A DNA stretch of 64,000 bases, from NCBI RefSeq assembly GCF_001304615.2, contig NZ_CP032683.1, forward strand, positions 868,001 to 932,000, written 5' to 3'. A program made the translations under genes and the position numbers. This DNA comes from Methanosarcina flavescens. GTDB taxonomy: Archaea; Halobacteriota; Methanosarcinia; Methanosarcinales; Methanosarcinaceae. Within the stretch, counting starts at the first letter, position 1. The number at the start of each line of letters is the position of its first letter. A model generated the notes under the pieces. The model did not search any database, was not told where the DNA came from, and saw nothing but the letters and a program-made list of their open reading frames with translations. Below, piece after piece: positions 37,125 through 46,163 of this stretch.

Positions 37125-38810
37125 ATGGAAAAATTAGCAAAATTTAAGGCACTTGGACTTTCTGACAGTATGTTAAAAGCCCTTAAAAAGAAAGGATTTG
37201 AAGAACCAACCCCAATTCAGGAAAAAGTTATCCCGCTTTTTTTGAAAGGAAATTGTGATATTATAGGGCAGGCTCAGACCGGAACCGGCAAAACAACGGC
37301 TTTCGGAGCCCCCATTATAGAAAAAATCCCTGAAAAATCAGGTTATGTACAGGCAATAGTCCTGACTCCAACCCGAGAACTGGCAATCCAGGTTTCAGAA
37401 GAACTAAACTCCCTGAAAGGAGACAAAAAGCTGCATATCTTCCCGATATATGGAGGACAGTCCATGACCCAGCAACTCAGGATGCTAAAAAGTGGAGTTG
37501 ATATCGTTGTGGGAACTCCTGGAAGGGTTATAGACCACCTTGAGCGGAAGAGCCTGAACCTTGAGCACATTAAATATTTCGTATTGGACGAAGCCGACGA
37601 GATGCTCAATATGGGCTTTATTGACGAGATTAAAGAGATCTTAAAGGCAACCGGGCCTGAGAAGCGCATGCTTTTCTTCTCAGCTACAATGCCGAAACCG
37701 ATCCTTGGCATCGTCAAAAAATACATGCGGGATTATGAGCATGTCGCCATTGAAAAAGAAGAACTTGTTGCAAACCTGACCGAGCAGATCTACTTTGAGG
37801 TTCATGAAAATGACAAATTCGAAGCTCTGTGCAGGATTATTGATATCGAGGACGAATTCTATGGGCTTGTGTTCTGCAGGACAAAAACCGATACCGCCCA
37901 ACTTGCCCAGAAACTTGGAGACAGAGGATACGCAGCCGATGCCCTGAACGGCGATATTTCCCAGAATGAAAGGGAAAAGATCCTTAACCGGTTCAGAAAA
38001 CAGAAAATAAATATTCTCGTAGCAACTGACGTTGCAGCTCGGGGAATCGATATTATGGATCTAACCCATGTTATCAACTATTCTCTGCCCCAAGACCCTG
38101 AATCCTATGTGCACAGAATAGGAAGGACAGGCAGGGCAGGCAAGCAGGGAACTGCAATTACTTTCGTTACATCTACGGAGTACAGGCGACTAACCTACAT
38201 AAAAAAGACCTCAAAGTCCGAAATGAGGAGGGGCCGAATCCCCGAGATAAAAGATGTAATAAAAGCCAAAAGGGCAAGAGTAAAAGCCGAGATCGAAGAT
38301 ACTATAAAAGCAGAGGAATATGGCGACTGCCTTGAGATGAGCGAAAAGCTCCTGGATGAATATCCCGCCGAAAAAATTCTGGCTGCCCTCCTGAAGTGTG
38401 CTTTCAAGGAAAAGTTCGATGAAAGTATGTATGCGGAGATTTCTGGAAGCTCCTATGTTGACCGGAAAGGTAAAACAAGGCTTTTTATTGCCATGGGTAA
38501 AGCCGAAGGCATGACGAACCCTAACAGGCTGTGTGAGTTTATAAAAGAAGAGACTGGAGAAAATGATCTGAAAATAAGAGATGTCGAAATTTTCCCGCAT
38601 TTCTCCTTCGTAACATTACCCTTCACCCAAGCCGAAACCCTGCTCGAAATCTTCAAAAATAAAAAGAGAGGCAGAAAACCCTTTGTGGAAATTGCTCAGA
38701 AGTCGAAGAGAAGAAATTCCAGGAATGCTGGTGACACTCACAATAGCACTCGAAGCAATACAAGCTATACGAGAGATAGAACTACGAAGAGGAGATACGC
38801 TTCTTATTAA
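37125..38810 (+). CDS. DEAD-box RNA helicase with a DbpA-like C-terminal RNA-binding domain
   Basis: Protein of 561 aa. Motifs in order: Q motif (EEPTPIQEKV), AQTGTGKT, PTRELA, TPGR, DEAD, SAT, and in the second RecA domain VATDVAARGIDI and HRIGRTGR. A linker of about 60 residues is followed by a DbpA/RBD domain (SYVDRKGKTRLFIAMGKAEG, about residues 445-525). The C-terminus is Arg/Ser/Asn-rich (RNSRNAGDTHNSTRSNTSY), suited to RNA binding. It unwinds structured RNA; archaeal relatives are cold-induced. The GC-rich region upstream may carry its regulation. Confidence 0.94.
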   Translation: MEKLAKFKALGLSDSMLKALKKKGFEEPTPIQEKVIPLFLKGNCDIIGQAQTGTGKTTAFGAPIIEKIPEKSGYVQAIVLTPTRELAIQVSEELNSLKGDKKLHIFPIYGGQSMTQQLRMLKSGVDIVVGTPGRVIDHLERKSLNLEHIKYFVLDEADEMLNMGFIDEIKEILKATGPEKRMLFFSATMPKPILGIVKKYMRDYEHVAIEKEELVANLTEQIYFEVHENDKFEALCRIIDIEDEFYGLVFCRTKTDTAQLAQKLGDRGYAADALNGDISQNEREKILNRFRKQKINILVATDVAARGIDIMDLTHVINYSLPQDPESYVHRIGRTGRAGKQGTAITFVTSTEYRRLTYIKKTSKSEMRRGRIPEIKDVIKAKRARVKAEIEDTIKAEEYGDCLEMSEKLLDEYPAEKILAALLKCAFKEKFDESMYAEISGSSYVDRKGKTRLFIAMGKAEGMTNPNRLCEFIKEETGENDLKIRDVEIFPHFSFVTLPFTQAETLLEIFKNKKRGRKPFVEIAQKSKRRNSRNAGDTHNSTRSNTSYTRDRTTKRRYASY

Positions 38811-38829
38811 GCTTATATCTTTTTTCAGG

Positions 38830-38857
38830 ATTCCTGAAACCGAGTAGGTTCAGGAAT
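38830..38857 (+). terminator. Hairpin terminator after the helicase
   Basis: ATTCCTGAA (38830-38838) plus CC pairs with GG plus TTCAGGAAT (38849-38857). It overlaps the 3' end of the convergent TauE pseudogene. Confidence 0.6.
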
Positions 38858-39267
38858 ACCAATAAATTTTGACAAAGGGAATCTCAACAAATCTGAGAGC
38901 ACCATTTAGTTCAAATATGCCAAAAGCTTTTCTCATTATGTCAAGTGGGAGTGAAGTTGCCAATTGAGCTCCAAATTTTGCGCTAATAACCATAGCAATG
39001 CATTATGTCTGCGTATAAATCCGTATATCCTCTTATACAGTATTCAAAAAATGCAAGTATGCCAACAAGCGGAAGTAATACAACCAGAGAAGCAACCAGA
39101 GAAGTTCCCTGGGCTTTTAACTGAGAAAATCCTTCTAAAAAGACAAGTGCAGGAATAATTATAACCCCACCACCAATCCCAAAGAATCCACTTAAAATGC
39201 CTGCAGTAACGCCGATTAGTACATAGATTACTAAACCTTCCATAAACTCCTCCCAGACATATTTCAA
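38850..39267 (-). pseudogene. TauE/SafE-family permease gene with a frameshift
   Basis: The first frame (39267 to about 38983) gives GLVIYVLIGVTAGILSGFFG, FGIGGGVIIIPALVF and LKAQGTSLVASLVVLLPLV, the TauE N-half. Near 38998 the frame shifts by one base, and the true continuation is AMVISAKFGAQLATSLPLD then IMRKAFGIFELNGALRF, to a stop at 38850. The full product would be about 138 aa, a half-size permease of the type that dimerises. Removing one base would restore the gene, so it may be very recent. Confidence 0.7.
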
Positions 39268-39436
39268 AGAATATTCTTATTAACTTTTCACCACAAAAAT
39301 AGAATGCAGAGCCGATGTTAATACCATTTCATTCATAAAAATAAAAGTTTGTCTTATCGATCAGGAGGATAAGGCTAGTAACCTATGAATTGATTTTTAA
39401 AGCTTGTAAGGGAAGGATATAAACCTGTACAAAGGA

Positions 39437-39484
39437 AATCACTATAGGAGATCATTGTAGGAAATCATTATAGGAAATCACTAT
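39437..39484. repeat. Short degenerate repeat around GGAAATCACTAT
   Basis: AGGAAATCACTATAGGAGATCATTG and variants occur four times in a row at a spacing near 13-14 bp, overlapping the 3' end of the next minus-strand gene. Confidence 0.5.
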
Positions 39485-40182
39485 TTAATGCAGTAAAAGC
39501 CAGCCTGCATATAAGAGTACCAGAATATCTCCACGGCTTTGAATCCAGCATCTCTTAAAAGTTTAAGATGCTCTTCGACAGTTATAGGAAAATACTCAGT
39601 GTCAAAACGCTCCAGATACTCCTTTATTTCTTCCTCAGTCCTTCCGTGAGCTAACTGGAAATCGTGCAAGTACCTTTTTCCTATCATGATCCCCTCTTTG
39701 GTTAATGGCCTGATGTTCTCAAAGGTTATGTAAATTCCACTATCTTTTAGAAGCCTGTGACACACGCCAACGGCTTTAGCCCTGTCTTCGCGGCTAAGAT
39801 AATGGTGACACTGTATGGCAGTTACAACGTCAGGTTGTTCCTCCAATTCCTGCAAAAAATCCTGAGTAGGGGAAGCTTTTAGAAACTCCAGCCTGTCTGC
39901 AGAGCAGAGTGACAGTTTTTCCCTTGCCTGGTCCAGCATGCCTTCCGAAGGATCAAGCAAAAGAAATTTTGTTGTGGAAAATTCCTCAGTTGCCTTATTG
40001 ACCAGGGAACCTGTTCCACATCCGGTATCCAGCCAGATTCTGGGGCTGGATGGCAGAGATTTAACTAAATTGATAGTCTCCTGATGAAAACTGGAGTAGT
40101 AAGGGAGAATGCTGAGGATCCGGGCATCAAAATCCTCAAGAAGATTAGGAATAGCATTTTGAGCAGGTTTTGCAGGAGTCAT
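39481..40182 (-). CDS. Class I SAM-dependent methyltransferase
   Basis: Protein of 233 aa with motif I IWLDTGCGTGSLVNKA, FLLLDPSEGMLDQAREKL, and VVTAIQCHHYLSREDRAKA. The substrate is not apparent. The C-terminal region (YSYMQAGFYCIK) resembles small-molecule methyltransferases. The start follows CTCTGTTGTT with no strong SD. It lies divergent from the hydantoinase-family gene. Confidence 0.82.
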   Translation of the reverse strand: MTPAKPAQNAIPNLLEDFDARILSILPYYSSFHQETINLVKSLPSSPRIWLDTGCGTGSLVNKATEEFSTTKFLLLDPSEGMLDQAREKLSLCSADRLEFLKASPTQDFLQELEEQPDVVTAIQCHHYLSREDRAKAVGVCHRLLKDSGIYITFENIRPLTKEGIMIGKRYLHDFQLAHGRTEEEIKEYLERFDTEYFPITVEEHLKLLRDAGFKAVEIFWYSYMQAGFYCIK

Positions 40183-40207
40183 AACAACAGAGTCCTTTTC
40201 TTATAAA

Positions 40208-40306
40208 ATTATTAAACTAATCTTAAACTAATCTTACACTAGGTTAAACTAATCTTACACTAGGTTAAACTAATCTTACACTAGGTTAAACTAATCTTAA
40301 ATTATT
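40208..40306. repeat. 21-bp tandem repeat
   Basis: Three perfect and about two partial direct copies of a 21-bp unit (TTAAACTAATCT followed by TACACTAGG) upstream of the methyltransferase. This is the third such array in the window and is unrelated in sequence to the other two. Confidence 0.85.
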
Positions 40307-40515
40307 TTTATATGACTAAAGAAAGTTATCGTTTCTGATAATTTCAAATCATCTCGAAATAGATATATATCTAAGATTTTCAGATATTATTGTTTTAAGA
40401 TTGTATTTTTATTACAGCAATTATTAGTTTTGAGATTATTTTTTCCCCAGTTACTTGCAGGAAAAGCAAAAATCTGTCAAAAGTACTTGAAAAAAGCAAA
40501 GAGGGTGTTTTCATC

Positions 40516-42444
40516 ATGCATTATAGCCTTGGGATTGATGCTGGAGGCACTTATACCGATGCGGTGCTTATAAGGGATTCAGACGGAGAGATAATAGAGT
40601 CGAACAAAGCGCTTACGACCTATCCTGATCCTCTTGCTGGCATTAAAAACGTAATTGATGATCTCGATTCTGACTATCTCAAAGACGTAAAACTGGTTTC
40701 GGTTTCAACGACCCTCTCAACCAATACCATTCTTGAAGGCACGGGTTTTCCTGTAGCCTTGATCCTCATAGGAGCCCATCCACTTGAGAAGGAATTACCT
40801 GCCAAACACATACTTTTTGCTGCAGGTGGACACAACCATAACGGAGAAGAGGTTGCTAAACTTGACCTTGAAGCTATTGAGAAATTTGCACTGCGGGTCA
40901 AAGACCGGGTTTCAGCTTTTGCCATATCTTCTTACTTCAGCACAAGGAACCCTGAGCACGAAATAAGAGCAAGAGACCTGGTTCTTGAGCACACTGGATT
41001 GCCTGCGGTCTGCGGGCATGAACTTTCCCAGGAGTTGGGAGCTTACGAAAGGGCAGTGACAGCATTCCTGAATGCGCAGCTTATCCCTATAACAAGACAG
41101 TTTGTACAGTCAATTATTTCAGATATCGTGAAGCGCGGAATTGATGCACGGCTCCTTATGCTCAAATGTGACGGCTCGGTTGTGGGGATAAGAGATGCCC
41201 TGAAAAAACCTATCGAGACTATTTTTTCAGGACCTGCAGCAAGCCTTGTAGGGGCATCTTACCTCTCAGGACTTAAGACCTGTGCCGTAATTGATGTTGG
41301 CGGAACAAGCACGGATATTTCCTCGATCTGTATGGGAGTTCCTGACCTGAACAATGAGGGAGCCATTGTAGGGGGCTGGAAGACTCGTGTTCGGGCGATT
41401 CGGATGGAAACAACCGCTACAGGCGGAGACAGTCATGTCTGGATCGTGGACAGAGAACTCTTTCTAGGACCTAGGCGGGTCATGCTCCTGGCAATGGCTA
41501 CTGTAAAATATCCGACTTTTCTGAATAACCTCAAAAGGACACCCATGCCTCCCAGAGAAGATCTAGGCGAAAACATTCAGCCAACAAAATTCTTTGTGAG
41601 ATCTGACTACCTGGCAGGAGAATTGAGCAGGGCTGAAGCCGAAGTGCTGGAGGTTATCAGGGAAGAACCCGTTTCAGTGCCCGAAATCAAAGCTCTTATC
41701 CGAAAAGACCTTCATCCTCAAACTTTAGATTCCCTTATCAGAAAACGCCTTGTGCAAGCAATTGGTTTCACCCCTACTGATGCCCTGCATGTGCTTGGAG
41801 AATATACGGCGTGGAATGAGGAAGCTTCCCGAATAGGTGCAGAAAGGCTTGCAAGGGTCATGCGCATGCCCCCGGGAGAGTTCTGCACTGCTGTAAAAAA
41901 GAGAGTTGCAAAGAACATGGCACTTCATCTGCTTTCGTACATCCTGGAAGGCGTTCCATACGCAGCCATTGAAAAGATCCTTGACGGAAACTATCCAGCT
42001 AAATTCAAACTGGATATTCCGATTGTGCTGCTTGGGGGACCTGCCCGAGCTCACAGGAAAGAACTTGAGGGAATTATTGACGCAGAAATCCTGGTGCCCG
42101 AACATGCCGAAGTAGGAAATGCAGTCGGAGCGCTTGTAGGAAAAGGCATCAAAAGAGTTGAAATCCTGATAAGGCCAGCAAGCCTCATGTCACCAGATAA
42201 GGATTTCCTGGTCTTTGCCCCGGACAGCAGGCTAAAATTCGATACATATTCTGAAGCGCTCGAAACTGCAACCGAACTTGGGAAAAAACTTGTTGCAGAT
42301 TACATGCGAGACTGCGGCCTTAGCGGGAACCAGGTTGAAATTTCAGTTGAGAAAAAAACGATCTCACCTGATGGCTGGAACCATCCGCCCATGGAAACAA
42401 ATCTGCTGATAATGGGAGTAGGAGTGAGGGAACTACCCTTCTAA
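40516..42444 (+). CDS. Hydantoinase/oxoprolinase-family protein (HyuA-like)
   Basis: Protein of 642 aa, ASKHA-fold ATPase-type. It begins SLGIDAGGTYTDAVLI, with a second nucleotide motif CAVIDVGGTSTDISSICMG (near residue 258). The central oxoprolinase-type region includes ELGAYERAVTAFLNAQLIP. The C-terminal part (CGLSGNQVEISVEKK) is less conserved. Family members hydrolyse amide or lactam rings with ATP or carboxylate substrates; some methanogen members are of unknown role. A separated near-copy of part of its 3' end lies at about 54.06 kb. No partner HyuB is present. Confidence 0.87.
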   Translation: MHYSLGIDAGGTYTDAVLIRDSDGEIIESNKALTTYPDPLAGIKNVIDDLDSDYLKDVKLVSVSTTLSTNTILEGTGFPVALILIGAHPLEKELPAKHILFAAGGHNHNGEEVAKLDLEAIEKFALRVKDRVSAFAISSYFSTRNPEHEIRARDLVLEHTGLPAVCGHELSQELGAYERAVTAFLNAQLIPITRQFVQSIISDIVKRGIDARLLMLKCDGSVVGIRDALKKPIETIFSGPAASLVGASYLSGLKTCAVIDVGGTSTDISSICMGVPDLNNEGAIVGGWKTRVRAIRMETTATGGDSHVWIVDRELFLGPRRVMLLAMATVKYPTFLNNLKRTPMPPREDLGENIQPTKFFVRSDYLAGELSRAEAEVLEVIREEPVSVPEIKALIRKDLHPQTLDSLIRKRLVQAIGFTPTDALHVLGEYTAWNEEASRIGAERLARVMRMPPGEFCTAVKKRVAKNMALHLLSYILEGVPYAAIEKILDGNYPAKFKLDIPIVLLGGPARAHRKELEGIIDAEILVPEHAEVGNAVGALVGKGIKRVEILIRPASLMSPDKDFLVFAPDSRLKFDTYSEALETATELGKKLVADYMRDCGLSGNQVEISVEKKTISPDGWNHPPMETNLLIMGVGVRELPF

Positions 42445-42612
42445 ACTAAATCCTTCACCTAAGGGGTCTAAATATAACCAGGATGAATTGCTCATTGTTT
42501 AAGGATAGACATATTTCAAAGATAAACAGATGTACTTATATAAACAACTTAGTATGAAAATCTGCGAACCCAGATTCATATTAAAGGCTAATAAAATAAC
42601 AAATTAGCGAAA

Positions 42613-43374
42613 GTGAAGGCGATACCTGCGGATGCAAATGAGAAAAAGGATGTAATTAAAGAGAGATATGGAAAAATTGCAATATTAGGCGACTCGTGTT
42701 GTTCTAGTGGATGCTGTGGAAATTCAAATGCGGCAGATTTATCAAAATCTATTGGCTATTCTGAGAATGACATCAATGCTGTTCCAGATGCAAACCTGGG
42801 TCTTGGTTGTGGGAACCCAACAGCATTTGCTGGGTTGAAGCCAGGCAATATTGTTCTTGATCTTGGTTCTGGGGCTGGTTTTGACTGTTTCCTTGCAGCA
42901 AAACAGGTAGGGAGCTAAGGAAAGATTATAGGAGTTGATATGACTCAGGCTATGATTGAAAAGGCACAGGCCAACGCTTTGAAATATGGTTATCCAAATG
43001 TCGAGTTTCGCCTTGGAGATATCGAAGCTCTTCCTGTTGAAAGCAACTCAATAGATGTTATTATCAGTAATTGTGTAATTAATTTGGCTCTAGACAAAGA
43101 AAAAGTTTTTAAGGAAGCCTTCAGGGTTCTGAAACCAGAAGGCGAAATGTATATTTCTGATATTGTTCTTCTGGCCGAGCTTCCTGAAGATTTGAAAAAT
43201 GATAAAGATCTTCTGACAAGCTGCCTTGCAGGTGCCTTGCTTAAAGAAGAGTATCTCAGGCTTTTAAATGAAGCTGGATTTTCAGCTGAAATTTTGAATG
43301 AAGATCTGGATATAAGCAAAAGGCAGTATGGTGGGTTGCCTGCGGAGAGTTTAAAGCTTAAAGCCTGGAAGTAA
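42613..43374 (+). pseudogene. arsM: ArsM-like arsenite methyltransferase gene with an in-frame TAA
   Basis: Both halves are in the same frame. The N-half is [47 protein letters not shown]; the C-half is [40 protein letters not shown], ending KAWK. The break is a single TAA at 42916-42918 between QVGS and GKII. It is ochre, so pyrrolysine reading of TAG cannot rescue it. Intact ArsM methylates As(III) using SAM through the Cys residues. It is probably a recent nonsense mutation, or two short products. It is the first gene of the island. Confidence 0.8.
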
Positions 43375-43564
43375 GAAAAGCGTTTAGTTTTTCCACCATA
43401 CAGTTATAGCACTTAGAGCACAAAGAATAACATAGTAAACATCATTTCAAATTTTAAGTAATTTAATTTGTAACTTAATGTTTTTCACCAGGCTGAATAG
43501 TTGCTCATTTATAGATTCTCGTGCTGGATAGGTTTGGGCTTTAATTGAAGTGATAGCATAGAAT

Positions 43565-43867
43565 TTATTCTTCGACGGCTTCCAAAACCTTCCTGATTTT
43601 ATCGTTTTTTATGGAATAGAGTCGCATCTTTCCTTCTTTTCTTACTTTAATTATCCCCCAATCCTGTAACTTTGCAAGGTGCATTGAAGTATTTGATTGA
43701 GTTCTACCAATTAGCTCCGGGATCTCACATGCGCATAGCTCTCCTTTATAGGTGCCGCATTTATTCTCTTCGAATCTGCGCTCGGCCTCAAGAAGAACCT
43801 TGATAATCCTGTATCTTGTATCTCCGCTTAGTGCCTTGAAGAGTTGTACATTTTTTTCATTAAACAT
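43565..43867 (-). CDS. ArsR/SmtB-family repressor
   Basis: Protein of 100 aa. The winged-helix core (ALSGDTRYRIIKVLLEA, ELIGRTQSNTSMHLAKLQD) is clear. The metal-sensing cysteines could be in ENKCGTYKGELCACEIPE. A TATCAA-N6-TTGAAT site overlaps its start codon (43867-43884), suggesting autorepression. It is probably the sensor for the arsM side of the island. Confidence 0.87.
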   Translation of the reverse strand: MFNEKNVQLFKALSGDTRYRIIKVLLEAERRFEENKCGTYKGELCACEIPELIGRTQSNTSMHLAKLQDWGIIKVRKEGKMRLYSIKNDKIRKVLEAVEE

Positions 43868-43884
43868 ATCAACAATTATTGAAT
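43867..43884. promoter_or_regulatory. ArsR-type operator overlapping the start of the 43865 repressor
   Basis: TATCAA-CAATTA-TTGAAT; one arm differs by two bases from the TTGATA of the other island operators. Confidence 0.55.
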
Positions 43885-44120
43885 TTGAGAAAGTATATAT
43901 ACCTTCCTAAAGCTGAAATTTAGCATATTATCCGCAAAAGTAACAAAATAATGGCTGTTTGGAATAAAGCGTTTTTCTAATTTTGTAATACATTGACCTT
44001 TTGTTGTTTTTCAGACTTATTGTATTTTGAGAGAATCCTTCCGATTCAGTAACTCTTATACTCATATCGACATATCTTAATATAAGCATATTATGATATA
44101 TCAGAATAGAGGTGTTCTAA

Positions 44121-44426
44121 ATGAGTAAATTTGGAAAAAAACTGCTTGGAAAATTGATCGGAAATAACAAAAGTTGCTGCTGTAATGGCCCTTCTATCGT
44201 AAGCGTTAGAAAGATCAACATCGATGGCAAATAACTGCAAATTACCGGATTGGAAGAGGAATTTGAAAAAATTAGTGCTGAGGGCAAAACTCCAGAGAAC
44301 ATAAATAGCGAGGAACTGATTCAGAACCTTTCCAAAATAAATGTAATCCCTGAAGAAAGTTTAGACAAATTCAAAGCTTCAATACTCAAAGAATACGAAA
44401 TATATTGGCAGGAGAAAAAAGCATAA
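44121..44426 (+). pseudogene. Small CCC-motif protein gene with an in-frame TAA
   Basis: The frame begins MSKFGKKLLGKLIGNN, then KSCCCNGPSIVSVRKINIDG, then TAA at 44232-44234, then resumes as LQITGLEEEFEKISAEGKTP and runs to 44426 (about 100 aa in total). SD GAGGTGTT precedes the ATG. Three cysteines together suggest metal or arsenic binding. It is the second gene in the island broken by an ochre codon in an otherwise good frame. I do not know its exact family. Confidence 0.6.
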
Positions 44427-44447
44427 TTCATATCGATAATTATGAAT
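44426..44447. promoter_or_regulatory. Inverted repeat between genes (possible operator)
   Basis: ATTCATA-N8-TATGAAT: perfect 7-base arms, upstream of the Cys-rich copy B and the ArsR-permease unit. Confidence 0.5.
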
Positions 44448-44513
44448 ATAACACCCTATAAAATATGCCCTGTCTAATGCTCCAGATGCGAATATAGTCA
44501 AGAGGTTTCAAAC

Positions 44514-44675
44514 GTGAACTTTAAGTGCGCAATCTGCGGAAAAGAGGAGGACTCCTTGCTCAGGACTAACCATAAAAAGTTAGGAGCCATAAAGCTCTGC
44601 TTAGGGTGCTGGTCTAAGGAACAGGGTAAAAACAATCTGCTTCCTTTAGAAGGGGGAAACAGGTGCTGCGGATAA
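44514..44675 (+). CDS. Tiny Cys-rich zinc-ribbon protein, copy B
   Basis: 53 aa with GTG start and GAGGT seven bases upstream. It reads FKCAICGKEEDSLLR, KKLGAIKLCLGCWSKE, then CCG at the end. It is a clear homologue of the 29210-29368 gene. Its 3' end overlaps the long N-terminal ORF of the next repressor, but the SD-supported repressor start at 44702 lies after its stop. It may be a small metal chaperone or sensor accompanying the permease. The family is not known to me. Confidence 0.7.
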   Translation: MNFKCAICGKEEDSLLRTNHKKLGAIKLCLGCWSKEQGKNNLLPLEGGNRCCG

Positions 44676-44701
44676 ATACGATAAAACAAAGGAGATCAAG
44701 T

Positions 44702-45091
44702 GTGAATAAAAGAAGGTGTGAAGTAGAAACCGAAAGATTGAAGCGTTTTATCCTTGATAAAGATCAGTTTGAATCAAGGTCGCAAAAACTCAGTTCTCTG
44801 GTGAATGGGTTAGATGAAGAAGCTTTATCCTTGGAGGTCAAAATTTTTAAGGCTCTCTCAGATACCAATCGCCTCAAAATTATAAAATTATTAAAGGAAG
44901 GAGAACTGTGTGCCTGTGAACTAACGGTTGTCCTTTCTAATTCTCAATCGACTGTTTCTCACCACCTCTCAGTACTGAAAAATGCCGGTATGATCAAAGA
45001 AAGGAAAGAAGGAAAGTGGTCTTATTTTCGCCTCTCGGATGGGGCAATAATTGAACTGCTTAATCAGGCTCAATTGCTTACAGACAGATGA
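44702..45091 (+). CDS. ArsR/SmtB-family repressor with N-terminal extension
   Basis: Protein of 129 aa from GTG 44702 (MNKRRCEVETERLKR), with GGAG upstream. About 35 extra residues precede the winged helix (FKALSDTNRLKIIKLLKEG, NSQSTVSHHLSVLKNAGMI). The ELCACEL motif in helix 3 is the classical ArsR cysteine pair for As(III)/Sb(III). It lies 153 bp before the permease and probably controls it. Confidence 0.9.
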   Translation: MNKRRCEVETERLKRFILDKDQFESRSQKLSSLVNGLDEEALSLEVKIFKALSDTNRLKIIKLLKEGELCACELTVVLSNSQSTVSHHLSVLKNAGMIKERKEGKWSYFRLSDGAIIELLNQAQLLTDR

Positions 45092-45207
45092 ACCGTGAGT
45101 AGATTTTTGTTTAAGAAATTGAATCAGAGGATAACTGAGCTCTTAAAAAAATACTCTTTGAAAATATCGAGCTTATAAAGACACTATTGTGGTAATTTTA
45201 GAATTCT

Positions 45208-45223
45208 GAGAGTTGTAACTCTC
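45208..45223. promoter_or_regulatory. 16-bp palindrome before the permease
   Basis: GAGAGTTGTAACTCTC, perfect arms, 21 bp before the permease ATG. It is a likely operator or small leader hairpin. Confidence 0.5.
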
Positions 45224-45244
45224 ATTAAGTAAAAGGGAGTAAAA

Positions 45245-46144
45245 ATGTTCTGGAATAATTTAGTTATGGCAACCAATTACTTCATTGAAATAGCCGTAGA
45301 GCTTACTGTTTTATTTATAGGGATAACTTTTCTAGTGGGATTGATTCAAGAGTATGTTCCAGACGAAACCATAAAAAAGGCCTTGGGAGGGAGGCACAAA
45401 GTTATAGGCAGTGTTCTTGGAGCAGGTTTTGGTGCCCTTACGCCCTTTTGCTCCTGCTCTACCATACCGCTTCTTCTGGGAATGCTCAATGCTGGTGTGC
45501 CTTTTGCCGCAGCAATGGCATTCCTGTTCTCATCCCCCTTGCTAAATCCAGTGATAATATCTTTATTCATCATCCTGTTGGGATGGAGGGTAGCTGCTCT
45601 TTACTTTGTCATCGTCTTCGTAGCTACAATTCTCATTGGTCTCTTGCTCGATAAGCTAGGCTTCTCCAGTCATGTTAAGCCGGCAGCCGTTATGAGAAGT
45701 TGCTGTGACAGTCAACAAGCTACAGACACCAAGTCTAGGATACAACGGTCTACGGGATTTGCAATGAACTTATTTCGCCAGCTGATGCCTTATTTACTTA
45801 TTGGGGCTAGCATCGGGGCGTTCATTCATGGGTTCGTACCTACAGAGATCATCTCCCGCCTAGCTGGGCCGAATAATCCTCTTGCAGTCCCTGTGGCTGC
45901 AGTTGTTGGTATTCCAATCTATATCCGAGCAGAGACTATGATTCCAATTGGGCTGGCGCTCACTGAGAAGGGAATGAGTTTGGGAGCCATTCTGGCATTG
46001 ATTATCGGAGGTGCTGGAGCCAGTATACCCGAACTGACGCTTCTCTCAGCCATATTCAAGAGGAAACTACTGGCTGCCTTTGTAGTAACCGTTTTTTCCA
46101 TAGCTGTGCTTGTAGGGTATTTGGTAAATTTAATTGTATTGTGA
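45245..46144 (+). CDS. Permease of the SO_0444/ArsP family
   Basis: Protein of 299 aa with about eight membrane segments. The motif TPFCSCSTIPLL matches CSCTTLPLF of the 27.5-kb permease. The second half repeats YIRAETMIPIGLALTEKGM. The central loop carries a CC pair (RSCCDSQQATDT). Family relatives export copper, zinc or organoarsenicals; the substrate here is inferred from the ArsR and arsM context. It ends at a strong bidirectional terminator. Confidence 0.85.
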   Translation: MFWNNLVMATNYFIEIAVELTVLFIGITFLVGLIQEYVPDETIKKALGGRHKVIGSVLGAGFGALTPFCSCSTIPLLLGMLNAGVPFAAAMAFLFSSPLLNPVIISLFIILLGWRVAALYFVIVFVATILIGLLLDKLGFSSHVKPAAVMRSCCDSQQATDTKSRIQRSTGFAMNLFRQLMPYLLIGASIGAFIHGFVPTEIISRLAGPNNPLAVPVAAVVGIPIYIRAETMIPIGLALTEKGMSLGAILALIIGGAGASIPELTLLSAIFKRKLLAAFVVTVFSIAVLVGYLVNLIVL

Positions 46145-46163
46145 GAACCATCAAGAATAATTA

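Noticed and set aside
42916-44234. Pyrrolysine or selenocysteine readthrough of the internal stops
   Set aside because: Both are TAA; pyrrolysine uses TAG and selenocysteine TGA.
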